Shown: positions 44,156-53,232 of the stretch, piece after piece
How positions within the stretch are numbered: position 1 is the first letter of the stretch
Layout of the letters: the number at the start of each line of letters is the position of its first letter
From: Leifsonia shinshuensis
GTDB lineage: Bacteria; Actinomycetota; Actinomycetes; Actinomycetales; Microbacteriaceae
Reading direction: 5' to 3'
NCBI RefSeq assembly: GCF_031456835.1
Contig: NZ_JAVDVK010000001.1
Location: 1,240,001-1,304,000 of the forward strand
DNA length: 64,000 nt
Program-made: the position numbers and the translations under genes
The notes under the pieces: generated by a model
Told to the model about the DNA's origin: nothing
Databases searched by the model: none
What the model saw: only the letters and a program-made list of their open reading frames with translations

Positions 44156-45103
44156 TCAGACGAAGCGCACGGCCTCCTGGAGGCGCACGCGCAGTTCGAA
44201 CGCTCGGTCGACGCTCTCCCGTCCGGCGGCGTTCGCGCCGTCGCGCAGCACGCGCGGCAGCAGCGAGCGGCGGACCACCATGGCGCCGTTCAGCCGGCCG
44301 CGGCGGATGACGTCGAACGGCACGTCGAGGTCGGCGTCCGGCACCACGACGATGAGGCCGGTGAAGCGGACGCCCGCCTGGCGGCCGAAGCTCTTCGCCG
44401 CGTGGTAGAGGTCGTGGAACGGCTCCTCGTCCGGCGCGATGCCGGGGCCGACGAGGTCGCCCTTCGCGAGCTTGACCGGTGCTCCCCAGTCGGCGGAGCG
44501 GACCGCGAACAGCCCGGCCGGCCCGAGCACGATGTGGTCGAGCTTGGCGTCGGTGCTGGGATGCACGGCCACGTCGTTCCAGATCGTGAAGCCGATCCCG
44601 AGCCCGGTGACGGCCCGGGCCGTCGCCTCCTCGGCGAGCGCCTCCGCCAGCAGCCGCCGGATCTCCAGCGGCGCGGAGCGCACGAGCGCCGGGTCGTACG
44701 GATCACGGTCGTCGGTGCCGCGCCCCATCCACTCGCGCATGAGGCCGAGGAAGCGCTCGCGGGCGCGACCGCCCGGGTGCCCGTAGCTGCGGGCGCGCAC
44801 GGACGGTCCGCCCGAGCCGGCGCGGGAGGTGTGCACGGTCGCGCTGAAACCGCCGCCCGCCGAGTCGCCGGCCACCGCATCCACCGTGATGCTCTCGCCG
44901 CGGTCGTACCGGGCGCGGTCCTCGGGGTCGCCGATGAGCTCCCAGGCGTGCTGGACGGCCTGGAACGCGGCGGCGGTGCCGCCGGTGTCCGGGTGCGTCT
45001 CGCGGAGCAGCCGACGGTAGGCACGGCGGAGGTCGTCGTGACTGACGTCCGGGCGCACGCCCAGCACCTCGTACGGGGTGGGCGAGGCCGGTGAGTCGCT
45101 CAT
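44156..45103 (-). CDS. J-domain protein fused to a NERD-like domain
   Basis: 315 aa. The N-terminal J domain (about 8-70) has YEVLGVRPDVSHDDLRRAYR and the HPD motif, so it can stimulate an Hsp70. The C-terminal half (about 150-300) has STDAKLDHIVLGPAGLFAVRS, the NERD-domain pattern, but the expected E-x-K motif reads RSADW, so nuclease activity is doubtful. A glycine/serine linker joins them. The combination suggests a chaperone adaptor with a nucleic-acid-related partner; that is inference. Confidence 0.82.
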   Translation of the reverse strand: MSDSPASPTPYEVLGVRPDVSHDDLRRAYRRLLRETHPDTGGTAAAFQAVQHAWELIGDPEDRARYDRGESITVDAVAGDSAGGGFSATVHTSRAGSGGPSVRARSYGHPGGRARERFLGLMREWMGRGTDDRDPYDPALVRSAPLEIRRLLAEALAEEATARAVTGLGIGFTIWNDVAVHPSTDAKLDHIVLGPAGLFAVRSADWGAPVKLAKGDLVGPGIAPDEEPFHDLYHAAKSFGRQAGVRFTGLIVVVPDADLDVPFDVIRRGRLNGAMVVRRSLLPRVLRDGANAAGRESVDRAFELRVRLQEAVRFV

Positions 45104-45252
45104 CGCGCGGTGATCGCTTTCGGTTCCAGTGGGCCGGTGGGATTTACGACCCTAGCGCGCCGATCCGCGAAATCGCCGAATTCCAATTGCGGCCGGAACC
45201 TGACCGCAAGCGCTCGTAGCCTGGAGTCACACCGAACAGGAAGGCACCGATC

Positions 45253-45633
45253 ATGACCATCAGCGACTGGCGCATCGAGCTCATCATCCTCCCCGTCACC
45301 GACGTCGACCGGGCGAAGGCGTTCTACGTGGACGCGCTCGGCTGGAACGCGGACCACGACCAGCGGGTCTCGCCCGAGCTGCGCTTCGTGCAGGTGACCC
45401 CTCCCGGGTCGGCGTGCTCCATCGCCTTCGGCCAGGGGCTGACCGACATGACCCCGGGCACCATGAAGGGCCTGCAGATCGTGGTCCCGGATGCGGACGC
45501 CGCCCTCGCGCACCTCACCGAGCGCGGCATCGAGGCGCGCGGAGTCGCCGACCTCGCGTGGGGCCGCTTCGTCGACTTCGCCGACCCCGACGGCAACGCC
45601 TGGACGCTGCAGCAGCTTCCGAAGCGCGACTAG
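45253..45633 (+). CDS. VOC superfamily protein
   Basis: 126 aa, glyoxalase fold: IELIILPVTDVDRAKAFYVD opens the first module and LQIVVPDADAALAHLTERGI the second, ending in FADPDGNAWTLQQLP. It is related to but clearly different from the VOC gene at 42438-42827. CAGGAAGG precedes the ATG at 45253. Activity unknown. It converges with crtEb 28 bp away. Confidence 0.85.
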   Translation: MTISDWRIELIILPVTDVDRAKAFYVDALGWNADHDQRVSPELRFVQVTPPGSACSIAFGQGLTDMTPGTMKGLQIVVPDADAALAHLTERGIEARGVADLAWGRFVDFADPDGNAWTLQQLPKRD

Positions 45634-45661
45634 CGCAGCGGCGCGCGCATCCCGGACCGGG

Positions 45662-46540
45662 TCAGCGCAGCGACGCGTACAGGATGAGCAGCAGCGTGAC
45701 GAGGAACCCGCAGGCGTAGTTGATCCAGAGGAAGCGCCGCCAGCCGCGGTTCGCCTCGCTCGCCCGCTCGTCCGGAACCGACCAGAACGGGGCGGCCGTC
45801 GCGATGTAGGGCAGGGCGAGCACCGCGGCCAGCGGGCCCGGCCACGGCGTGAACAGCATCGCGACGCCCGCGAGCGCCCAGGCGGCGATCGCCAGCCGGA
45901 CGGTCGCCGCCGCTCCGATGGCGGTCGCGACGGACGAGATGCCGCCCTCCCGGTCGGGCACGACATCCTGGACCGCACCGAAGGCGTGGCTGCCGATCCC
46001 CCACAGGAAGAACGCGAGCAGCACCAGCCAGAGGCCGGGCGTGAACACGGCGCCGGCGAGCACCAGGCCGTACAGCGCGGGGCTCACGAAGTGGGTGCTG
46101 GAGGTCACCGAGTCGAGGAACGGGATCTCCTTGAACCGCAGGCCCTTCACCGAGTACGCGACGACGGCGAACAGCGAGACGGCGAGCACCAGCCAGGAGA
46201 GCGGCGACCCGACGGCGACGAGGTAGATCACGAAGGGGACCGTGGTGACCACGGCGGCGATCAGCGTCCTCCGGTGGGAGGAGCGGTCGAGCAGTGCGCC
46301 CTCCGCGCCGCCCTTGCGCGGGTTGCGCAGGTCGGACTCATAGTCGAACACGTCGTTGATCCCGTACATCGCCAGGTTGTACGGGATGAGGAAGAACACC
46401 GTGCCGACGACGAAGGTGACATCGATCCGGCCGGTCGTCAGCAGGTACGCGGCGGCGAACGGGAAGGCCGTGTTGATCCAGCTGAGCGGGCGCGAGACCA
46501 GCAGCAGCTGCCGGAACGGGGCCGGAGCCACGGCGGTCAC
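45662..46540 (-). CDS. crtEb: Lycopene elongase / UbiA prenyltransferase CrtEb
   Basis: 292 aa polytopic UbiA-type enzyme. NDVFDYESDLRNPRK is the first aspartate-rich motif and DVVPDREGGISSVAT the second. CrtEb adds C5 units to lycopene, giving flavuxanthin-type C50 carotenoids. The GTG at 46540 overlaps the crtYf stop by 4 bp (GTGA) and has GGGAG upstream; the longer frame to 46573 would overlap crtYf by 37 bp. It is the last gene of the crt operon. Confidence 0.92.
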   Translation of the reverse strand: MTAVAPAPFRQLLLVSRPLSWINTAFPFAAAYLLTTGRIDVTFVVGTVFFLIPYNLAMYGINDVFDYESDLRNPRKGGAEGALLDRSSHRRTLIAAVVTTVPFVIYLVAVGSPLSWLVLAVSLFAVVAYSVKGLRFKEIPFLDSVTSSTHFVSPALYGLVLAGAVFTPGLWLVLLAFFLWGIGSHAFGAVQDVVPDREGGISSVATAIGAAATVRLAIAAWALAGVAMLFTPWPGPLAAVLALPYIATAAPFWSVPDERASEANRGWRRFLWINYACGFLVTLLLILYASLR

Positions 46541-46860
46541 GACCTGCTCCCGCGTCGGCGGGTGAGCAGCCACAGCGCGGGCAGCAGGAGGAGCGCCGCC
46601 AGCGGGTACGCGAAGTCCTCCACCGGGACGAGCCCCAGCTTCACGCCGGCGATGTGCGCATCCGCGTAGGTCATGAATCCGGCCACGATCATGACGTTAT
46701 CGAAGACGGCGGTCAGCACCAGCACGACGACGCCAGCGATGAGGACCGGGGCCCACCAGCGGCGCACCAGCCGGGCGCGGTCCGGCGCCAGGGCGAGCGC
46801 GACGGCCAGCACGGCCGCCGCCACGAGGAGGAAGACCAGGCTGAGCAGGAGGTAGGTCAT
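46537..46860 (-). CDS. crtYf: Carotenoid cyclase subunit CrtYf
   Basis: 107 aa, three-helix membrane subunit of the heterodimeric C50 carotenoid cyclase; DNVMIVAGFMTYADAHIAGV and the FAYPLAALLLLPALWLLTRRR end match CrtYf/CrtYh-type proteins. With CrtYe it cyclises the C50 chain; whether the ring is epsilon or gamma (decaprenoxanthin or sarcinaxanthin type) cannot be read from the sequence. It overlaps crtYe (ATGA) and crtEb by 4 bp each. Confidence 0.9.
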   Translation of the reverse strand: MTYLLLSLVFLLVAAAVLAVALALAPDRARLVRRWWAPVLIAGVVVLVLTAVFDNVMIVAGFMTYADAHIAGVKLGLVPVEDFAYPLAALLLLPALWLLTRRRGSRS

Positions 46861-47228
46861 CCGCCGCTCCCCCGCCGGACGGGCGACGCGTCGACGGCGT
46901 CGGTGCTCCCGGGCGCGGGCCGGTCGAGCAGCCGGCGGACGCCGAAGATCAGCACGAGCGTCAGATAGCAGAGGAAGAGCAGGAAGAAGACCTCCTCGAG
47001 CGGCAGCTCGGGCGCCACGACGATGCCGGTCATGAACCGGGAGCCGCCGCGTTCGAACACGCCGAGGGCGATGCCCGCGACATCCCACGCCAGGAAGAAC
47101 ACCAGGCCCAGCGCCAGCACGATGGTCGCGCGCCGCGCATCCCGCCAGAACACCAGCCGGAACCGCGCGTCGAGCAGCACCATCGCCCCCAGCGCGACCA
47201 GGAGGCACGCCAGGTAGACGATGCTCAC
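46857..47228 (-). CDS. crtYe: Carotenoid cyclase subunit CrtYe
   Basis: 123 aa, the partner of CrtYf. RFRLVFWRDARRATIVLALG and PELPLEEVFFLLFLCYLTLV are typical; the PLEE motif is conserved in lycopene-type cyclase subunits. Three transmembrane helices are predicted by eye. The GTG at 47228 overlaps the crtI stop (GTGA) and the stop overlaps crtYf. Confidence 0.9.
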   Translation of the reverse strand: MSIVYLACLLVALGAMVLLDARFRLVFWRDARRATIVLALGLVFFLAWDVAGIALGVFERGGSRFMTGIVVAPELPLEEVFFLLFLCYLTLVLIFGVRRLLDRPAPGSTDAVDASPVRRGSGG

Positions 47229-48817
47229 GACACGCGCTCCGCCTGGGGCGTCGGGAGCGGCTCGGGCAGCGGGCCGCCGCTGCCGTCCCCGCGGAGCCGC
47301 TTGACCACGAGCTCCGCGCTGATCAGGCACATCGGCAGGCCGATGCCGGGGATGGTCGAGCACCCGGCGTACAGCAGGCCGTCGACCTTCTTCGAGGCGT
47401 TGCCGGGCCGGAAGAAGGCGCTCTGGCGCAGCGTGTGCGCAGGCCCGAGGGCACCGCCGCGCCACGCGTTGAACTCGGAGGCGAAGTCCTCCGGGCCCAC
47501 GGTGCGGCGCAGCACAATGCGGTCGGCGAGGTCCGGGATGCCCGCCCACGCGGAGATCTGCCGGATCGCGGCGTCCGCGGCTCGTTCGATCGCCCGGTCG
47601 CCCGCGCCGTCCATCCCGCCCGCGCCGAGCGAGACATCGGCGGGCACGGGGATGAGCACGAACAGGTTCTCGTACCCCTCCGGGGCGACCTCCGGGTCGG
47701 TCTCGCTCGGCATGCAGACGTACAGGGACGCCGGGTCCGGGATGCCCGGGTCGGGGCCGTAGATCGTCTGGAAGTTGGCCTCCCAGTCGGTGGTGAAGAA
47801 CAGGTTGTGGTGCGTCAGCTGCGGCAGCCGACCGCGCACGCCGAGGTACGCGAGCACGACGCCGGGGCCCGGGTCGCGCCGCTCCCACGCGTTCTCCGGA
47901 TGCGTCCGCAGCGACGGCGGGAGCAACTGGGTCTCGGTGTGGTGCAGGTCGGCGGCGGAGACGACGATGTCGGCGTCGAGCGTGTGCTGCGCGCCCGCCG
48001 CATCCCGGTAGTCCACTCCGCGGGCATGGGCTCGCTTGCCGTCCTGCGCGGTGCGGATAGCCGTGACCCGCGCACCCGTGACGATGCGGGCGCCGGCCTC
48101 CTCGGCCAGTGCCGCGATACGGTCGATCAGCTCGGTGAAGCCGCCCAGCGGGTAGCGGACGCCGTCGTCGAGGTCGAGGTGGCTCATCAGGTGGTACATG
48201 CTCGGCGCCTTGCCGGGCGAGGTGCCCAGGAAGACGGCCGGGTAGCCGAGCACCTGGCGGAGGCGGTTGTCCTGGACGAAGCCCGCCGCGTAGCGGTCGA
48301 GCGGCTCCAGCAGCAGCCGGGCCAGGCGCGGGAGCCGGCGGAGCAGGTCGGGAGCGAACAGCGGGCGCAGGTCCGCGAAGGTCGAGTAGAGGAAGCGGTC
48401 GACCGCCATCCGGTACGTGTCCTCGGCGCCCGCCAGGTAGCGGTCGAGCGCCGCGGCGGCCCCCGGCTCCTCGTTCTCGAACACGGCGCGGTTGGCCACG
48501 CCGTCGGCGCGGATGTCGAGCGGAGGGCGGCCGTCCTCGGAGAAGACGCGATATCCGGGGTCGAGCGTGACCAGGTCGAGCTGCTCGGCGGTCGAGGTGC
48601 CCATCAGCCGGAAGAAGTGGTCGAAGACCTCCGGCATCAGGTACCAGGAGGGCCCTGTGTCGAAGCGGAAGCCGTCGTGCTCCCAGGACCCCGCGCGTCC
48701 ACCCAGCGTGCGGTTCTGCTCCAGCATGGTGACGGCGTAGCCCTCGCGCGCGAGCAGCGCCGCGGTCGCGAGGCCGGCGATGCCGCCGCCGACGACGACG
48801 ACGCGCTGCCCGGTCAT
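47225..48817 (-). CDS. crtI: Phytoene desaturase CrtI
   Basis: 530 aa flavoprotein. The FAD-binding GGGIAGLATAALLAREGY lies at the N-terminus and the C-terminal carotenoid-desaturase motif is GCSTIPGIGLPMCLISAELV. It converts phytoene to lycopene. The ATG at 48817 overlaps the crtB stop by 4 bp. The upstream open frame is a shadow of crtB. Confidence 0.95.
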   Translation of the reverse strand: MTGQRVVVVGGGIAGLATAALLAREGYAVTMLEQNRTLGGRAGSWEHDGFRFDTGPSWYLMPEVFDHFFRLMGTSTAEQLDLVTLDPGYRVFSEDGRPPLDIRADGVANRAVFENEEPGAAAALDRYLAGAEDTYRMAVDRFLYSTFADLRPLFAPDLLRRLPRLARLLLEPLDRYAAGFVQDNRLRQVLGYPAVFLGTSPGKAPSMYHLMSHLDLDDGVRYPLGGFTELIDRIAALAEEAGARIVTGARVTAIRTAQDGKRAHARGVDYRDAAGAQHTLDADIVVSAADLHHTETQLLPPSLRTHPENAWERRDPGPGVVLAYLGVRGRLPQLTHHNLFFTTDWEANFQTIYGPDPGIPDPASLYVCMPSETDPEVAPEGYENLFVLIPVPADVSLGAGGMDGAGDRAIERAADAAIRQISAWAGIPDLADRIVLRRTVGPEDFASEFNAWRGGALGPAHTLRQSAFFRPGNASKKVDGLLYAGCSTIPGIGLPMCLISAELVVKRLRGDGSGGPLPEPLPTPQAERVS

Positions 48818-49800
48818 GATGTCGGCCCGGCGTCGTGCGCCTCCGGCCGGGCGGCCGAGGCGGGGACGATGGCGGCGACGCGTCCCGCCGACGCGGAACC
48901 GCGCGGCACGGCGGCGGCCGCGGTGGCGCGGGCGAGGATGGCCAGCTTGACCCGCGTCGGCACGCTCACCCGGCGGGTGAGCAGCTCGGACGCGGGCGTC
49001 GCGCGGATGCGGTCGCTCAGCTCGGAGAACAGGCCGTGCGCCGCGGTGATCGCGCGCCGGCAGTTGCCCGGCAGCTCCGGGATGACGTCGGCGGCGGCCC
49101 CGAGGTCGCAGTCGATGTCCACGACGAGCGCCAGCTTCTGCCGCTCGGTCAGGCGAGCCGGGTCGATGCCCGGGAAGTAGCTGCGCCCGAGCTCCGACCA
49201 GTCGACCGCGAGGTCGCGCAGGAAGTTGATCTTCTGGAAGGCCGCGCCCAACCGCCGGGCGCCCGCCTCGAGCCGGAGCCGCACGTCGTCCGGGACGGGC
49301 GCGTCGGCGAGGAACACCTTGAGGCACATCAGCCCGATGACCTCGGCGGAGCCGTAGACGTAGTCGCGCAGCTCGTCCGCGCTGAAGTCGACCGGGCTGA
49401 GGTCGCGGCGCATGGAGGCGAAGAACGGACGGGTGAGGTCGACCCCGATGCCCGACGCACGGGCGGTGACGGCGAACGAGTGGACCACGACGTTGGCGCT
49501 GTAACCGGTGCGCATCGCCCGCTCGGTGTCCGCCTCCAGGGCGTCGAGCAGCTCGCGCTGGTCGTCGACGCTGAGGCCGGCTTCGGCCGCGGCGCCGTCG
49601 ACGATCTCGTCGGCGACCCGGACGAGGGCGTAGACGTCCTCGACCTGCGGGCGGATGCGCTGCGAGAGCAGGCGGGTGGCCATCCCGAACGAGGTCGAGT
49701 ACGCGTGGATGATGGTGGCCGCACCGGCGTGCGCCGCACCGGTGTAGGTGGTGAGGTCGGTCGGCGGTGTGCCCGCCGGGGCTTCCGGTGCGCGAGTCAT
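48814..49800 (-). CDS. crtB: Phytoene synthase CrtB
   Basis: 328 aa. The two aspartate-rich regions RVADEIVD and LRDLAVDWSELGRSYFP bind Mg-diphosphate; the SFGMATRLL start is also typical. It couples two geranylgeranyl diphosphates into phytoene. The ATG at 49800 overlaps the crtE stop (ATGA). An alanine-rich tail of about 35 residues follows the fold. Confidence 0.95.
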   Translation of the reverse strand: MTRAPEAPAGTPPTDLTTYTGAAHAGAATIIHAYSTSFGMATRLLSQRIRPQVEDVYALVRVADEIVDGAAAEAGLSVDDQRELLDALEADTERAMRTGYSANVVVHSFAVTARASGIGVDLTRPFFASMRRDLSPVDFSADELRDYVYGSAEVIGLMCLKVFLADAPVPDDVRLRLEAGARRLGAAFQKINFLRDLAVDWSELGRSYFPGIDPARLTERQKLALVVDIDCDLGAAADVIPELPGNCRRAITAAHGLFSELSDRIRATPASELLTRRVSVPTRVKLAILARATAAAAVPRGSASAGRVAAIVPASAARPEAHDAGPTS

Positions 49801-50930
49801 GCGATCCTCCCGATACACGAGCGTGCCACGTCGGTCAGGGGTTGCGATAGCGAGGCCGGGATGGATGGGCTCTGCAGCAGCGCGATGGCGCGGTCGACGT
49901 GGTCGGCCAGCAGGCGCTCGACGAACGCCCGGGCGCCGCACTCCTCGAGCACGGACGCCAGACGCGCGGCCTCGTGCGGGGCGAGGTCGGAGCGGCCGAG
50001 CGACGGGGTGACGTCCTCCCAGCGGGCGGTGCCGCGCGCGAATGCGATGAGCGAGGTCTCCTTGCCCTGGCGCAGGTCGCTGACGATGCTCTTGCCGGTC
50101 ACGTCCTCACTGCCGAAGACGCCGAGCAGGTCGTCGCCGAGCTGGAAGGCGATGCCGACCAGGCGGCCGTACTCGGCGAGCGGCGCCAGGAGGTCCTCGC
50201 CGCCGCCGGCCAGGAGCGCGCCGGTCATGAGCGGTCCGGCGACGGAGTAGGCGGCCGTCTTGTGCTCGGTCATGGCCAGCACGTCGTCCAGCGACGGCGA
50301 CTCCGGCCCCATCCGCTCGGCGAGCGCCACGTCGGCCAGCTCGCCGGCCGCGGTGACGAAGACGCCGTGGTCGAGGATCTCGAGCAGCCGCTCCCGCGTC
50401 CACTCGTCGGCGTCGACGCGCGCGAGAACCGAGGCGGCGGCGTGCAGCAGCAGGTCTCCGGCGAGGATGGCGCCGGCCTCGCCCCAGCGGCGGGCACGGA
50501 CGGATTCCACGCCGCGCGACGTGGCGTCGGAGGCGAACGCGCCGACGACGTTGGGGCGCCCGCGCCGCATGGTGTCGCCGTCGATGACGTCGTCGTGCAG
50601 CAGGAAGGCGGTGTGCAGCAGTTCGTAGGCGACCGCGGCGGTGCAGGCCGCGTCGTCGTCGGTGCCGCCGAGTCCGCGGAAGGCGGTGAGGACGAAGCGG
50701 GGGCGGATGCGCTTGCCGCCGTCGGCCGCGTCGCGCGCGCTCTCCCACAGCGTGCGGTACGCGGGCGCGTATGCGGCGGCGGAGGAGATGCGGGCGGCGA
50801 AGAATCCGGAGAGCCGGGATTCGACCTCGGCGAGCGCCGCGTCGATGGTCGATGCCGCGGCGGGAGTCCGCGCTCCGCGGGCCAGGCCGCGCTCGACGGG
50901 AGTCCGTGTTTCGGGGTGCAGCTGTGTCAT
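49797..50930 (-). CDS. crtE: Geranylgeranyl diphosphate synthase CrtE
   Basis: 377 aa polyprenyl synthase. LLHDDVIDGDTMRRG and FQLGDDLLGVFG are the two aspartate-rich motifs. It supplies GGPP to CrtB and opens the crt operon. AAGGGAG lies 7 nt before the ATG at 50930. It is a paralogue of the polyprenyl synthase at 18047-19177. The divergent MarR gene is its probable regulator. Confidence 0.93.
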   Translation of the reverse strand: MTQLHPETRTPVERGLARGARTPAAASTIDAALAEVESRLSGFFAARISSAAAYAPAYRTLWESARDAADGGKRIRPRFVLTAFRGLGGTDDDAACTAAVAYELLHTAFLLHDDVIDGDTMRRGRPNVVGAFASDATSRGVESVRARRWGEAGAILAGDLLLHAAASVLARVDADEWTRERLLEILDHGVFVTAAGELADVALAERMGPESPSLDDVLAMTEHKTAAYSVAGPLMTGALLAGGGEDLLAPLAEYGRLVGIAFQLGDDLLGVFGSEDVTGKSIVSDLRQGKETSLIAFARGTARWEDVTPSLGRSDLAPHEAARLASVLEECGARAFVERLLADHVDRAIALLQSPSIPASLSQPLTDVARSCIGRIA

Positions 50931-51003
50931 GCCGGGCTCCCTTGTCTAGCTTGGGTAGCAAATAACTTAGCACGCTTCTTACATTCAGGAATAGGATGTC
51001 GGC
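50931..51003. promoter_or_regulatory. Divergent control region between crtE and marR
   Basis: 73 bp serve both promoters. TAGGAT (50992-50997) ends 6 nt before the marR ATG. A repeated TAGCA (50956 and 50968 regions) with AT-rich centre AAATAACTT is the likely operator. That the MarR protein binds here is inference. Confidence 0.5.
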
Positions 51004-51672
51004 ATGACTCCGGCCAGGGACGACGCGCACAGCGACGCTCGACGCATCTCCGCATCCCTCACCGACCCCCGGATCATCGACCCACGCCAGGAGCTCGTCC
51101 GGCACGACGACCTCAGCGAGGAGGAGCTGGCGCAGATCGTGCGGCTGCTCGCCGCGATGCGCGAGTGGCGCGACGCCGACCAGCGGCTGAGCTTCGCCTC
51201 CCGCACGCACATGAAGCTCAACGAGACCGACATGCGGGCGCTGCGCTACATCATCGCGTCGATGAACAGCGGGGTGCCCGTGACTGCCGGAGCGCTGTCC
51301 GACCACCTCCACATCTCCACCGCATCCACCACCAAGCTGCTGGACCGCCTGGAGCGGGCCGGGCACGTCGAGCGCCGGCCGCACCCGACCGACCGCCGCG
51401 CGGTCACCGTCGAGATCACGCCGGAGACGCACCGCGAGGTGCGCCGGACCATGGGCCTGCAGCACGCCCGCCGCTTCGAGGTGGTGCGCTCGCTCAGCCC
51501 GAAGGACCGCGAGACCGTCACCCGCTTCCTCCAGGACCTGAGCGCGACGACGCTGGCCCAAGCCGCGGAACCACTGGCGGCGGAACCGCTGCAGGAGCAG
51601 CCGCTTCCGGCTACGCCGGAGTCGACCGCTCTTCCGGCCGCGGAGACGGCTCCGGACGCGTCACGCGGCTAG
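51004..51672 (+). CDS. MarR family regulator (CrtR-like)
   Basis: 222 aa. The winged helix (MKLNETDMRALRYIIASMNS; ALSDHLHISTASTTKLLDRL; RAGHVERRPHPTDRRAVTVE) is intact. In Corynebacterium glutamicum a MarR protein, CrtR, is divergent from crtE and represses the crt operon until isoprenoid diphosphates accumulate; the arrangement here is the same. The start is leaderless. The 3' end overlaps the convergent reductase gene by 62 bp, and the last 30 residues are a low-complexity tail. Confidence 0.87.
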   Translation: MTPARDDAHSDARRISASLTDPRIIDPRQELVRHDDLSEEELAQIVRLLAAMREWRDADQRLSFASRTHMKLNETDMRALRYIIASMNSGVPVTAGALSDHLHISTASTTKLLDRLERAGHVERRPHPTDRRAVTVEITPETHREVRRTMGLQHARRFEVVRSLSPKDRETVTRFLQDLSATTLAQAAEPLAAEPLQEQPLPATPESTALPAAETAPDASRG

Positions 51673-53140
51673 CCGCCTTCGGGTGCTCCGCCTCGTAGAC
51701 GATGCGGTTGGCCATCCCGTTGAACACGATCCCGTGGAACGGCAGGATCGCGAACCAGTAGAGCCGGCCGGAGAGTCCGCGCGGGAAGAACACCGCGCGC
51801 TGGCGGTACTCCGAGCCGCCGCCCTCCCGCGGCCGCACCGACAGCTCGAGCCACGCGCGCCCGGGCACCCGCATCTCGGCGCGCAGCCGCAGGCTCCTCC
51901 CCCGTTCGATCCGCTCCACGCGCCACCAGTCGAGGGCGTCGCCGGTGTTGAGGTGGTCGGCGTCGCGCCGCCCGCGGCGGAGCCCGACGCCGCCGACCAG
52001 CTTGTCCGCCCAGCCGCGCAGCGCCCAGGCGAGCGGGAAGGAGTACCAGCCGCGTTCGCCGCCGATCCCCTCCACCACCCGCCACAGCAGCTGGGCGTCG
52101 GCCGTGGACTCGCGCTCGCGCAGGTCGGTGTACACCGTGTGCCCCGACCAGTCCGGGTCGCTCGGCAGCGGGTCGCTGGGGGCGCCGGCGACCGAGGCGT
52201 CCTGCCAGCTGGTCTCCACATCGCCGGAGCGCTCCCGCGCCAGAGCGAGCCGGACCGATCGCCGGTAGCCGGTCAGCCCCTCGGGCGGCGGCGGGATGAC
52301 CGCGTCGATGTCGTGGTCGCGCATCACGCAGTCGTACTGCAGCGACTCGATGATCGGCACGGCCAGGCTGCGCGGGATGGGCGTCACCAGGTTCACCCAC
52401 TGCGACGCCAGCCAGGGGGTGAACACCGGGAGGGAGGCGATCGGCCGCTGCGGAAGGCCCGCCTCCAAGGCGTAGGCGTTCATCATCTGCCCGTAGCGCA
52501 GGATGTCCGGGCCGCCGATGTCGAAGACACGCGACACCTCCGGGGGCAGGTCGGCGGCGGCGAGCAGGTAGTGCAGCACGTCGCGGATGGCGATCGGCTG
52601 GATGCGATTCCGCACCCAGCGCGGCGCCGGCATGTAGGGCAGCACCTCGGTGAGGTGCCGGATCATCTCGAACGACGCCGATCCCGAACCGATCACCACG
52701 CCGGCCTGCAGCACGATCGTCGGCACTCCGGAGTCGAGCAGGATGCGTCCCACGGCGACGCGGGAGCGCAGGTGACGCGAGAGCTCGCCGTCGGGATGCA
52801 GCGCGCCGAGGTACACGATCCGCCGGACCCCGGCGGCGCGGGCCGCGCCGGCGACGGTCCGCGCGGCGTCCGCCTCCTCCTCGTCGAAGTCGCCACGCGC
52901 CCGCATCGAGTGCACGAGGTAGTAGACGACGTCGACGTCCGCCACCGCCCGTTCGACGGCGGCGGGATCGTGCAGGTCGCCCTCGACGACCTCCACGTCG
53001 CCCGCCCAGGGCACGTCGGTCAGCTTCTGCGGCGAGCGCGCCAGCACCCTCACCGTGTGGCCGCGGGCCAGCAGCCGCGGCACCAGCCGCCCGCCGATGT
53101 AGCCGGTCGCACCGGTGACCAGGACGCGTGAGGGAGACAT
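51611..53140 (-). CDS. NAD(P)-binding NmrA-like protein with DUF2867 domain
   Basis: 509 aa. The N-terminal half is an atypical SDR (VTGATGYIGGRLVPRLLARG; VYYLVHSM). The C-terminal half (about 330-490) is DUF2867, a START-like beta barrel, with WWRVERIERGRSLRLRAEMR and FHGIVFNGMANRIVYEAE. Substrate unknown. A TAGGGT box lies 6 nt before the ATG at 53140. It overlaps marR by 62 bp at the 3' ends. Confidence 0.87.
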   Translation of the reverse strand: MSPSRVLVTGATGYIGGRLVPRLLARGHTVRVLARSPQKLTDVPWAGDVEVVEGDLHDPAAVERAVADVDVVYYLVHSMRARGDFDEEEADAARTVAGAARAAGVRRIVYLGALHPDGELSRHLRSRVAVGRILLDSGVPTIVLQAGVVIGSGSASFEMIRHLTEVLPYMPAPRWVRNRIQPIAIRDVLHYLLAAADLPPEVSRVFDIGGPDILRYGQMMNAYALEAGLPQRPIASLPVFTPWLASQWVNLVTPIPRSLAVPIIESLQYDCVMRDHDIDAVIPPPPEGLTGYRRSVRLALARERSGDVETSWQDASVAGAPSDPLPSDPDWSGHTVYTDLRERESTADAQLLWRVVEGIGGERGWYSFPLAWALRGWADKLVGGVGLRRGRRDADHLNTGDALDWWRVERIERGRSLRLRAEMRVPGRAWLELSVRPREGGGSEYRQRAVFFPRGLSGRLYWFAILPFHGIVFNGMANRIVYEAEHPKAASRVTRPEPSPRPEERSTPA

Positions 53141-53146
53141 GGCCGT

Positions 53147-53152
53147 ACCCTA
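53147..53152 (-). promoter_or_regulatory. -10 element TAGGGT, leaderless start of the NmrA-like gene
   Basis: On the minus strand TAGGGT ends 6 nt before the ATG at 53140, without a Shine-Dalgarno. Confidence 0.45.
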
Positions 53153-53232
53153 CGCCCGCCTCCCGGCGAAACGGTGTTCGCGCAGCGAACGCCGGTACGG
53201 GGATTCCCTGAACGTCAGGTACGTTTTTCGTC

